From an uncultured Lewinella sp. (GTDB lineage: Bacteria; Bacteroidota; Bacteroidia; Chitinophagales; Saprospiraceae), in assembly GCA_938021455.1 (NCBI GenBank), contig CALIGP010000404.1, positions 1-5,920 on the forward strand: a DNA stretch of 5,920 nt, written 5' to 3'. The notes below the pieces were generated by a model that worked only from the letters and a program-made list of their open reading frames with translations, did not search any database and was not told where the DNA came from. Below are positions 1-5,920 of the stretch, one piece after another. Each line of letters opens with the position of its first letter. The stretch's first letter is position 1. A program made the position numbers and the translations under genes.

Positions 1-672
1 GGGGTCTACGAGTTCATGCTCAAGCAGGTAACGGATCAGCTCAGCGTTATCTTCCTCGGCGGCTGTATGCAACAGGGTTCGGCCGGTAGTGCAGTCATTT
101 TCCAGGGTGGCGCCTCGCTCCAGGAGAAACACTAGCATCTCAACCGTTTTGGCACTGTGAATGGGCGTACAGCCGTAGTCTTCATCAAAATCTTGCTGCT
201 TGAGATCGCCTCCTTTTTGAATCAAAAAGTCGACCAGCTCAAAATCATCTCCGCCAATAGCGTAGCTGAGGGCGTTTTCTCCAATGGCGTCCGTTCCGTT
301 GATGTAAGCACCGGAATCCAGCATCATCTTCACCAACAGTAAGCCATTATCCGGGCAAGCCGCAGCCTCGGGCAGCTGGTGCTTATCCCATAACTCCGTA
401 TTCGGATCTACGCCATTGGCCAGCGTTTGTGCCATCAGGCTGGAATCGCAATAAATCGCGGCCAGCTCGAAAACGTGTACGTCGGTCATTTTCTGGTAGG
501 CCAGACTGAGGTCATTAGCCGTGATTTCCAGATGCGCGACGTTGTAGCCGGCAATCCGTTCGATGATGGGCAGCGGGGTATAATCTTCAGGGGCTTCTTC
601 AACTTCATTGTTGTTAGCACAAGCCGTCAGTAAAAGCAATAAAAGAAAGAGAAGAGATTTTCTGGCGAGCAT
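1..672 (-). CDS. Ankyrin-repeat lipoprotein, 3' end outside the window
   Basis: The reading frame is open from an ATG at 672-670 to the left edge, giving 224 residues without a stop, so the C-terminus is missing. The N-terminus is a lipoprotein signal: two basic residues (R4, K5), a leucine-rich core at 7-15, and a lipobox L15-T16-A17-C18. Lipidation at C18 and anchoring in the envelope are therefore expected. After a linker and a weakly repeat-like stretch (about 67-125), ankyrin-type units are visible. They lie at about 129-157 (G131, A134-L135, ELVDFLIQKGGDL), 165-190 (TPIH at 169-172, FLLERGATL at 182-190) and 195-224 (LLHTAA at 200-205, LIRYLLEH at 212-219). Ankyrin repeats normally form a protein-binding solenoid; the partner here is unknown. 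The start is supported by the signal peptide; no Shine-Dalgarno sequence is seen. The gene is divergent from the peptidase gene. The class is well supported, but the biological role is not known. Confidence 0.88.
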   Translation of the reverse strand, partial: MLARKSLLFLLLLLLTACANNNEVEEAPEDYTPLPIIERIAGYNVAHLEITANDLSLAYQKMTDVHVFELAAIYCDSSLMAQTLANGVDPNTELWDKHQLPEAAACPDNGLLLVKMMLDSGAYINGTDAIGENALSYAIGGDDFELVDFLIQKGGDLKQQDFDEDYGCTPIHSAKTVEMLVFLLERGATLENDCTTGRTLLHTAAEEDNAELIRYLLEHELVDP

Positions 673-885
673 AGTCGAGAAACGATGGGAAGATGATGAA
701 AAGTTCTTTTGCGCGGCCGCAGGTGCAGGGTAAAGGTAAAAAAGCAAGGAGAGACCCACCCTGCTCTTTGGGTCTTCCCTTTGCACCTGCGGCCGCGCCC
801 CTGCTGAGCTTGCCAAAGTGCCCCAAAAAAAAACTTCCACCCACAATCCCTGTTATCTCCAGCAGAAAAGTAAGTTTACACCAAC
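673..885. other. Divergent intergenic region (213 bp)
   Basis: This gap separates the starts of the ankyrin lipoprotein (leftward) and the prolyl oligopeptidase (rightward), so promoters for both should lie in it. About 40% of it is taken up by the palindromic element at 711-798. Short frames across it on both strands are low-complexity by-products of the palindrome and resemble no protein. A TAAGTTTA string at 871-878 resembles the Bacteroidota -7 element (TAnnTTTG), but it lies only 7 bases before the peptidase ATG and lacks a convincing TTG-type -33 partner. I do not call a promoter. Confidence 0.7.
711..798. repeat. 88-bp palindromic element: 17-bp perfect inverted repeats plus nested hairpin
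   Basis: The left arm GCGCGGCCGCAGGTGCA (711-727) is the exact reverse complement of the right arm at 782-798. Each arm carries the 8-base palindrome GCGGCCGC (713-720 and 789-796). Inside, AGACCCA (752-758) pairs with TGGGTCT (769-775) around a 10-nt loop, so the element can fold as an outer stem with an inner stem-loop. It lies upstream of both divergent genes, so it cannot be the terminator of either, and neither strand shows the T-tract expected right after a terminator stem. The arms are far richer in GC than their A/T-rich flanks. Candidates are a REP/MITE-like dispersed repeat or a structured leader of the peptidase mRNA. I see no flanking target duplication, and copy number cannot be judged from one window. 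Confidence 0.85.
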
Positions 886-2979
886 ATGAATAAAAACGCC
901 GATTACCCTTCCATCCCCGTCTACTACCCCACTACCGAAAAAGTCGAGCACACCGACCATTACGGCGACGTTGCCATTCGCGATGATTTCCACTGGCTCG
1001 AAGACGATAACGCCGAGAACACCAAAGCCTGGGTCACCGCCCAGAATGAAACGACCTTCGGCTATCTGGAACAGATTCCCTTTCGGCAGGCTTTTGCTGA
1101 GCGGATGACGGAGCTCGTTAACTATCCCCGCGTTGGCCCGCCCAGCAAAGTGGGCGATTACTACATCTGGAGCAAGAACGATGGCCTGCAAAACCAGTCT
1201 GTCTACTACTACAAAAAGGGGACGTCCGGCGAAGAAAAAGTCTTCATGGACCCCAACACCATGAACGAGGCCGGCACCACGGCTATCGGCCTGCTAGGGT
1301 CTGACAAACAAGACCGCTACATGGCCTACCGCCGCAGTGAAGCGGGCTCTGACTGGGGCAAAATTTACGTCCGTGATCTAGTGACTAACACCGACCTGAA
1401 CGATGAGTTGGAATGGGTAAAGTTTGGAGGTACCGGCTGGTACAATGACGGCTTCTTCTACAGCCGCTACCCGGCCCCCGCCGAAGGGGAAGCGCTGAAG
1501 GGCAACAACCTCATGCACAGCATTTACTACCACAAGCTCGGGACGCCGCAGGCAGAAGACACCTTAATCTACGAGGACAAAGACAATCCCACCTTCTACC
1601 ACTACGGTGGCACGACGGAAGAGGAAGATTACTTCGTGATGTATGCCGCACCAGGCACCGATGGGTACGCGCTTTATTACCTGCCACTCGATGGCAAGAA
1701 CCTGCCCGCTGCCGCACCGATTGCCCTTTTCCCGGAGACAAAGCAGAAGAGTAGCGTCGTCCACAACGAAGGCAAAAACTTTTGGGTCATCACCGATGTA
1801 GACGCCCCTAACTATCGGCTGGTAAAAATTAACCTCGACCAGCCCGCTCCGGAACACTGGACGGAGGTGCTACCCGAAAAGGATAACCTACTGGCTGGTG
1901 TCACTACCGGCGGTGGCTACCTCTTCGCTAACTACCTCGAAAAAGCGACCGACCGCTACTACCGCATGAACTATGACGGCAGTGATCAACGCCCCATCCA
2001 GCTCCCCGGTCTCGGTGCTGCCGGAGGTTTCAGCGGGGAGAAGGACGAAAAGAAGCTGTACTACGGCTTCACCAGTTTCACCTATCCTTACACCATCTTC
2101 GAATACGACGTGGAGACGGGCAAGAGCCAGCCTTTCTTTGCTCCCGAGCTGCAGTTTGACCCGACGGACTTCGAGGAAAGTCAGGTCACCTACCAAAGCA
2201 AAGATGGTACGCCCGTAACGATGTTCCTCGTCCACAAAAAAGGTTTAGAACTCGATGGCAACAACCCGGCCTACCTCTACGGCTACGGCGGTTTCAACAT
2301 CAGCCTGAGCCCGAGTTTTTCTGCGCTACGCATCCCGATGCTGGAAAACGGGGCAATCTTCGCTATGGCCAACCTTCGGGGTGGCGGCGAGTACGGCGAA
2401 GCCTGGCACCAGGGCGGCATGCTAAAAAACAAGCAGAACGTCTTTGATGATTTCATCGCCGCTGGCGAATGGCTGATCGACCAGGGCTATACTCGCAAAG
2501 AAAAGCTGGGCATTGCCGGAGGCTCCAACGGTGGACTGCTGGTGGGTGCCTGCATGGCGCAACGTCCGGATTTATTCGCCGTTGCCTTCCCCGCCGTAGG
2601 GGTGATGGATATGCTGCGCTACCACAAGTTCACCGTCGGCAAAGGCTGGATCCCGGAATACGGCTCCAGCGAAGACCCGGAGATGTTCGACTATCTCTAT
2701 GCCTACTCTCCGCTCCACAACCTGACGGACGGCACCCGCTACCCTTCCACGATGGTCACCACCGCCGATCACGACGACCGCGTAGTGCCCGCCCACTCCT
2801 TCAAGTTCGCCGCCCGCCTGCAGGAAGCCCATGGCGGAGACAACCCCGTCCTGATCCGCATCGCCGTCGACGCCGGCCACGGGGCCGGCAAGCCCATCTC
2901 GATGATCATCGAAGAGCAGGCGGATATCTGGAGTTTCTTCTTTTGGGAGACGGGGAGTGCCCTTGCTAAAAACCCGTAA
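886..2979 (+). CDS. Prolyl oligopeptidase (prolyl endopeptidase), family S9A
   Basis: This serine peptidase cleaves short peptides after proline. Its 697 residues match the usual length of about 700. The N-terminal part (about 10-70, including the FHWLEDD motif at 36-42) and a beta-propeller (about 75-420) precede the alpha/beta-hydrolase domain (about 430-697). The triad is visible: S547 in GGSNGG, D630 in DHDDRV (with R632, the equivalent of the substrate-binding arginine of the porcine enzyme) and H665 in GHGAGKP. The conserved block NLRGGGEYGEAWHQGG precedes the nucleophile. The start is fixed because an in-frame TAA at 871-873 lies 15 nt upstream and no alternative start intervenes. No signal peptide is present, so a cytoplasmic enzyme is expected. 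The Uma2 gene follows after 30 nt with no terminator, suggesting co-transcription. The 3' part is strongly GC-rich (42 of 60 bases at 2821-2880). The family and activity assignment is secure; the physiological substrates are unknown. Confidence 0.98.
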   Translation: MNKNADYPSIPVYYPTTEKVEHTDHYGDVAIRDDFHWLEDDNAENTKAWVTAQNETTFGYLEQIPFRQAFAERMTELVNYPRVGPPSKVGDYYIWSKNDGLQNQSVYYYKKGTSGEEKVFMDPNTMNEAGTTAIGLLGSDKQDRYMAYRRSEAGSDWGKIYVRDLVTNTDLNDELEWVKFGGTGWYNDGFFYSRYPAPAEGEALKGNNLMHSIYYHKLGTPQAEDTLIYEDKDNPTFYHYGGTTEEEDYFVMYAAPGTDGYALYYLPLDGKNLPAAAPIALFPETKQKSSVVHNEGKNFWVITDVDAPNYRLVKINLDQPAPEHWTEVLPEKDNLLAGVTTGGGYLFANYLEKATDRYYRMNYDGSDQRPIQLPGLGAAGGFSGEKDEKKLYYGFTSFTYPYTIFEYDVETGKSQPFFAPELQFDPTDFEESQVTYQSKDGTPVTMFLVHKKGLELDGNNPAYLYGYGGFNISLSPSFSALRIPMLENGAIFAMANLRGGGEYGEAWHQGGMLKNKQNVFDDFIAAGEWLIDQGYTRKEKLGIAGGSNGGLLVGACMAQRPDLFAVAFPAVGVMDMLRYHKFTVGKGWIPEYGSSEDPEMFDYLYAYSPLHNLTDGTRYPSTMVTTADHDDRVVPAHSFKFAARLQEAHGGDNPVLIRIAVDAGHGAGKPISMIIEEQADIWSFFFWETGSALAKNP

Positions 2980-3009
2980 CTTTATCTTCCAACCATTCGT
3001 TTCTTATTT

Positions 3010-3588
3010 ATGGAAGCTTTACAACTCGAATCCCGGGCCTACTCCAAAGAGGAATACTTCGCCCTGTTGGAGAAATCACTGCATAAACTGGAGTTTATTG
3101 ATGGAGAGGTCAGAATGATGTCGGGAGGGAGTATTGCGCACAATCGAATCATTGGTAACGTCTTCGGAACATTATGGTCTCAAAAAGGTAGTTGTGAGGT
3201 AAACAATAGTGAGAATGCGGTCGCAATAGATCATCTCAACACTTACTTTTCCCCTGACTTAACCGCTAATTGTCACAAAACAGAGTTCCAGGAAGGAGGT
3301 ATTGCAAAAATCACTAATCCAGCACTTATTGTAGAGGTACTTTCTGAGAGTACGGCAGAATATGACAGAACGGACAAGTTCACCGCCTATCGCCAGCTCG
3401 AAAGCTTCCAGGAATACATTCTCATTGACAGCCGCAGGATGCGCGTCGATACTTTTTACCGAGAGACTCACCAATTCTGGCACATTGGTTCCTATTTCAA
3501 CCCAGACCATGAGGTGGAAGTCAGAACCCTTGGGCTGAAGCTCCCCATGACAACCATCTACGGAGGAGTTGAATTCACCTCTGCCTAA
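3010..3588 (+). CDS. Uma2/DUF820 family protein, predicted PD-(D/E)XK nuclease fold
   Basis: The 192 residues match the usual Uma2 size. Family hallmarks appear in order: the N-terminal YSKEEYFAL helix (11-19), LEFIDGEVRMMSGG (27-40) with H44 a few residues on, YFSPDL (79-84) with candidate acidic residue D83, PALIVEVLSEST (104-115) with E109, D119 and K123 in the helix that supplies the displaced lysine, then Y127 and EYILID (135-140). D83, E109 and K123 are all present, so the nuclease-type site looks intact. The family is widespread in Bacteroidota and Cyanobacteria, is called putative endonuclease on fold similarity, and its biological role is not established. ATG 3010 is the first start after the peptidase stop, which lies in the same frame; no Shine-Dalgarno sequence is seen. 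The stop overlaps the next ATG by one base. The first half is A/T-rich (24 of 60 GC at 3181-3240) compared with the peptidase gene, which could mean separate acquisition. Confidence 0.9.
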   Translation: MEALQLESRAYSKEEYFALLEKSLHKLEFIDGEVRMMSGGSIAHNRIIGNVFGTLWSQKGSCEVNNSENAVAIDHLNTYFSPDLTANCHKTEFQEGGIAKITNPALIVEVLSESTAEYDRTDKFTAYRQLESFQEYILIDSRRMRVDTFYRETHQFWHIGSYFNPDHEVEVRTLGLKLPMTTIYGGVEFTSA

Positions 3589-3590
3589 TG
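3586..3590 (+). promoter_or_regulatory. TAATG stop/start overlap (possible translational coupling)
   Basis: The Uma2 stop TAA (3586-3588) shares its last A with the ATG (3588-3590) of the HAD gene. This arrangement usually indicates one mRNA and often re-initiation by the terminating ribosome. A GGAGGAG string lies at 3562-3568, about 20 nt upstream, which is too far for a normal Shine-Dalgarno sequence. Coupling is inferred, not shown. Confidence 0.55.
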
Positions 3591-4151
3591 AAAAAAAAGC
3601 CCCCCATTCTCCTCGACCTAGGCGGTGTCACCTTCCAGTCCACCGGTGTATCCAATGAAGTTATTAACTGGACCGAAGTATCGAAACTCAACTACAAATA
3701 CGCAAGAGAGATGAGTGTCGGTGACGTAGGCCTACCCGCCTTTCTGGCGGACTACAATGCCGCAACCAACCAGCAGCTCGCCGACATGGAATTCCTGGAC
3801 GCCATCTGGGACACCCTGGAGATGAACACCGAACTGGTCGACTACCTAAACGCCCGCTACGAGATCATCATCGTCAGCGATAATTACCGGGAGAACATTG
3901 AGTACGTCGCAAAACGGTTCGACTTCGCTTCCTGGGCCAGCCAACAGTTTTACTCCTATGATTACCACCTCTTGAAGGAAGACCCGCCTTTCTTTGAGCG
4001 CCTGATCAAAGAGTTGCCCTACCCGCCGGAAGAACTCTACCTGATTGATGATAGCCCAAATAAGCTCGCCTCCGCCGCGAAGGTGGGCATCGGGGGGATC
4101 TTGTTTACGACTAATGAGGAGGTGTTTCGGGCTTTGGAGGGCTTGGCCTAA
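3588..4151 (+). CDS. HAD-superfamily hydrolase (haloacid dehalogenase-like), YihX-like motif I
   Basis: This is a predicted cytoplasmic HAD-fold phosphohydrolase of 187 residues. The four HAD motifs are recognisable. Motif I is LLDLGGV (8-14) with the nucleophile at D10, motif II is IIIVSDN (93-99) with S97, motif III lysine is K130 in LLKEDPPFF, and motif IV is LYLIDDSPNK (150-159) with D154 and D155 for the metal. The region at about 20-80 is a helical cap typical of the subfamily I type. Motif I has glycine (G12) where most HAD phosphatases have the second, general acid/base aspartate. The same DLG start occurs in the YihX-like branch, so activity is not excluded. The substrate cannot be read from sequence. 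The gene follows the Uma2 gene with a 1-base overlap and runs tail to tail into the T9SS protein gene with a 4-base overlap. Confidence 0.85.
   Translation: MKKKPPILLDLGGVTFQSTGVSNEVINWTEVSKLNYKYAREMSVGDVGLPAFLADYNAATNQQLADMEFLDAIWDTLEMNTELVDYLNARYEIIIVSDNYRENIEYVAKRFDFASWASQQFYSYDYHLLKEDPPFFERLIKELPYPPEELYLIDDSPNKLASAAKVGIGGILFTTNEEVFRALEGLA
4148..4151. other. Convergent gene overlap (two stop codons interlocked)
   Basis: On the plus strand TAA at 4149-4151 ends the HAD gene, and on the minus strand TAG at 4150-4148 ends the T9SS protein gene. The coding regions therefore overlap by 4 bp. No intergenic space exists, and I saw no hairpin with a T-tract around 4100-4300, so any transcription stop for either gene must lie inside the opposite coding region. 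Confidence 0.9.
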
Positions 4152-5893
4152 TGGTGACCACGCGCTCCCGCAATCAACTTCCCCGTCAAGATTTCTCCTT
4201 CACCTGTCGTAACCCGATAGACATAAGTCCCCGCAGGAAGGTTCAGATCAAAGGTTGTGCGATTGCCTACGGCCCGAATGGTGCGGTGTACCCGGCCGAA
4301 GAAGTCCAAAACTTCAATCTCTTTGATACGACGTTTCATCGGTAACTCGAAGGTAATTTCTCCGGATGTTGGGTTAGGAAAGATACGCAAGTCAAGGCTT
4401 CTAGTAACGGGTTGATCAAAAGTACTAGTAAGGACCGAAGTCGACATGTTCTCATCGTAAAACGTCTTTATCTTACTACCGACTGTTCTAATTGCCTCCC
4501 TGTCAGGGCAAACAGCATCGGGAAAAACCATATCAGAAGTAGTCGTTACTGCTAAGGTGAATTGAGCAACTTCCCCAGGTTTCAAATAGTACGGACCAGT
4601 GCTATATATCTCTTGATAAAAGTCAGAAAAATTAATGGGATAGCCCCAGTTACAGGAAAGCCAGGGTACACTGTCGTGCAAACCACCGTCAAAAGCGAAC
4701 AAGGTAGTATCACTTTGCTCATGATAGCCTATCCCTCCCCGGCTGATGGGTTGCCCATCTGCCCACCTCCCCTGAAGTACGTGATAGTACTCTTCAGGTC
4801 GGGAAGGTAGCCTCAACGCTGGCAGCCCATCAAAAAGAGGAAGAATGGGGCTAATCATGGAGTGCATGAGTGGGTCTTCGATGTTAGAAACTTCGTCAAT
4901 ATTAGTATTAACTACCTGGTAGATATTGACAGGAGAAGGGCCGTTGGTAGGAATCGTATCAGGGTTACAAAAATTGGAATCTGTCTTTTTGGAATCATAA
5001 ATATAGAAGAGATTTTGTGCGGGAATACTACCAGGGAGATCATCAAATCTACAGCCAAGATTCGTATCAATCCAATGCCCTGCATAGAAATCAACAATAT
5101 CGGCTTGTCCACGATTATAAATAGAATAATCATAAAAAGTAGTCCGGTGTAAATCACTGTCTTCACTTACGGTGGCGTAAGCCATCAAGTGTACTTCAGC
5201 CAGAATTGGAGTCGAATAGCTATCTCGGTTAACCCCAAATACAGCATCGTTGAAAACACACCAAATAGCTTCCTCTCCGGCAATCAATGGAAAGTCTCCC
5301 TTCCGAGGATCATAGATACCATCCGCATCTTCATCCCAAAAAGGAGCCATTGGATGCGGTGCCTCGGGTAATGAAAATCCATGAATTTCTTCGAAGAACG
5401 GATTCCCCGTAGCTGGCCATCCAGCTATACGATCAGGAATCGGGATACTGCCCGGGGTATCAGGGTCATAATCGGATAAGTACTCCTGAATCTCTTCCTG
5501 ATTCGCTACAAAAAATCGGTCCCAGTCAGTACAGTTTCCAAAGGCAAGTCCATCTGTCCTAAGCGGCCCTGGCAAATAATCAAACCTTTCTACATTTCTC
5601 CCATATTGCTGAGCGGAGACTTTTATGACACCATCTGAATCCCTCCCCGCCATCCAGAGTCCACCAGCAAAAATAGCGGAAAGCGTTGTGTCGCCTAGAT
5701 ATTCCTCAGAAAGAGAAACGTGATATTTACCCTCCTGCCCATCCCACCAGAGATCACCGCCAGTCGTCAGGCGAGCACTAACACCATTAACGGCCAAGTC
5801 AATAGTAGCAGAAGGTAGCGTCTCGCAATCTTGCGCAAAAAGAAAGAGGGAGGAACCTATCGTCAGGAAGAAACAGAGTAGTTTTTTAAGCAT
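4148..5893 (-). CDS. T9SS-secreted protein with type A C-terminal sorting domain
   Basis: This is a complete 581-residue exported protein. Residues 1-20 are a Sec signal peptide (K3-K4, hydrophobic core, likely cleavage after A20 before QDC). The C-terminal domain at about 498-575 is a Por-secretion tail: LRIFPNPTSGE (502-512), IKEIEVLDFFGR (523-534), LPAGTYVYRV (552-561) and GKLIAG (571-576). It directs passage through the type IX machinery and removal or anchoring at the cell surface. The body carries blocks I associate with a recurrent Saprospiria exoprotein family of unknown function: AGGLWMAG (76-83), WDRFF (124-128), AGWPATGNPFF (157-167), APFWDEDADGIYDPRKGDFP (183-202), IWCVFND (210-216) and HLMAYA (235-240). 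The D187-x-D189-x-D191-G stretch resembles a calcium-binding loop. No catalytic domain is recognised. The body is A/T-rich (21 of 60 GC at 5101-5160) while the sorting domain is not (33 of 60 at 4261-4320). The start is set by the signal peptide. Confidence 0.95.
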   Translation of the reverse strand: MLKKLLCFFLTIGSSLFLFAQDCETLPSATIDLAVNGVSARLTTGGDLWWDGQEGKYHVSLSEEYLGDTTLSAIFAGGLWMAGRDSDGVIKVSAQQYGRNVERFDYLPGPLRTDGLAFGNCTDWDRFFVANQEEIQEYLSDYDPDTPGSIPIPDRIAGWPATGNPFFEEIHGFSLPEAPHPMAPFWDEDADGIYDPRKGDFPLIAGEEAIWCVFNDAVFGVNRDSYSTPILAEVHLMAYATVSEDSDLHRTTFYDYSIYNRGQADIVDFYAGHWIDTNLGCRFDDLPGSIPAQNLFYIYDSKKTDSNFCNPDTIPTNGPSPVNIYQVVNTNIDEVSNIEDPLMHSMISPILPLFDGLPALRLPSRPEEYYHVLQGRWADGQPISRGGIGYHEQSDTTLFAFDGGLHDSVPWLSCNWGYPINFSDFYQEIYSTGPYYLKPGEVAQFTLAVTTTSDMVFPDAVCPDREAIRTVGSKIKTFYDENMSTSVLTSTFDQPVTRSLDLRIFPNPTSGEITFELPMKRRIKEIEVLDFFGRVHRTIRAVGNRTTFDLNLPAGTYVYRVTTGEGEILTGKLIAGARGHH

Positions 5894-5920
5894 TGTAATA
5901 GGTGTAAGGCGAGTTAATAG
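5894..5920 (-). other. Leader of the T9SS protein gene, truncated by window edge
   Basis: Only 27 bases upstream of the ATG are available. They contain no Shine-Dalgarno-like purine run and no complete promoter can be read. Absence of a ribosome-binding motif is normal in Bacteroidota. Confidence 0.5.

Noticed and set aside
711..798. Palindrome as a rho-independent terminator
   Set aside because: Both neighbouring genes start beside it and run away from it, and no T-tract directly follows the stem on either strand.
871..878. TAAGTTTA as a Bacteroidota -7 promoter element for the peptidase gene
   Set aside because: It ends only 7 bases before the ATG and no TTG-type -33 motif lies at suitable distance; a chance match in A/T-rich sequence is likely.
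614..893. Short frames crossing the palindromic element on both strands
   Set aside because: They are translations of the inverted repeat and its flanks, have low-complexity sequence, and overlap the lipoprotein start or the peptidase start in the wrong frame.
2962..2990. Possible promoter between the peptidase and Uma2 genes (TTG, then TATCTTCC)
   Set aside because: The -7 match is weak, and the 30-nt gap is more simply read as an operon spacer.
4771..4798. Imperfect hairpin (CCTGAAGTAC and GTACTCTTCAGG)
   Set aside because: It has a 2-nt bulge and lies wholly inside the T9SS protein coding region, where the protein sequence explains the bases; there is no T-tract.
876..5907. TTACACC shortly before both the peptidase ATG and the T9SS protein ATG
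   Set aside because: The spacings differ (3 and 7 nt) and a shared 7-mer in two leaders can easily arise by chance.

Overview
The window looks like chromosome of a Bacteroidota organism, most likely of the Saprospiria (Lewinella-like) group. The evidence is a type IX secretion (T9SS) C-terminal sorting domain on a protein whose conserved body I associate with that group, a Uma2-family nuclease gene, a lipobox protein, and start sites without a usable Shine-Dalgarno sequence at normal distance. Base composition is uneven: a hand count gives 70% GC for 2821-2880 inside the peptidase gene but 35% for 5101-5160 inside the secreted-protein gene.

Layout. (1) 1-672, minus strand: the first 224 codons of an ankyrin-repeat lipoprotein that runs off the left edge. 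(2) 673-885: a divergent intergenic region holding an 88-bp element (711-798) with perfect 17-bp inverted-repeat ends and a nested hairpin. This is the most unusual non-coding structure here. (3) 886-2979, plus strand: a complete prolyl oligopeptidase (family S9A) with an intact catalytic triad and no signal peptide. (4) 3010-3588, plus strand: a Uma2/DUF820 PD-(D/E)XK nuclease-fold protein, 30 nt downstream in the same frame. (5) 3588-4151, plus strand: a small HAD-superfamily hydrolase whose ATG overlaps the Uma2 stop by one base. (6) 4148-5893, minus strand: a complete T9SS-exported protein that meets the HAD gene tail to tail with a 4-bp overlap.

Genes 3-5 probably form one transcription unit (peptidase - Uma2 - HAD), judged by spacing and the 1-base overlap. 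I see no functional logic linking the three products. The ankyrin lipoprotein and the T9SS protein are cell-envelope or exported proteins, while the central trio is predicted cytoplasmic. I see no mobile-element gene, tRNA, rRNA, CRISPR array or defence cassette. Apart from the palindromic element, the window reads as ordinary housekeeping and accessory chromosome, and I do not find a convincing undescribed system.
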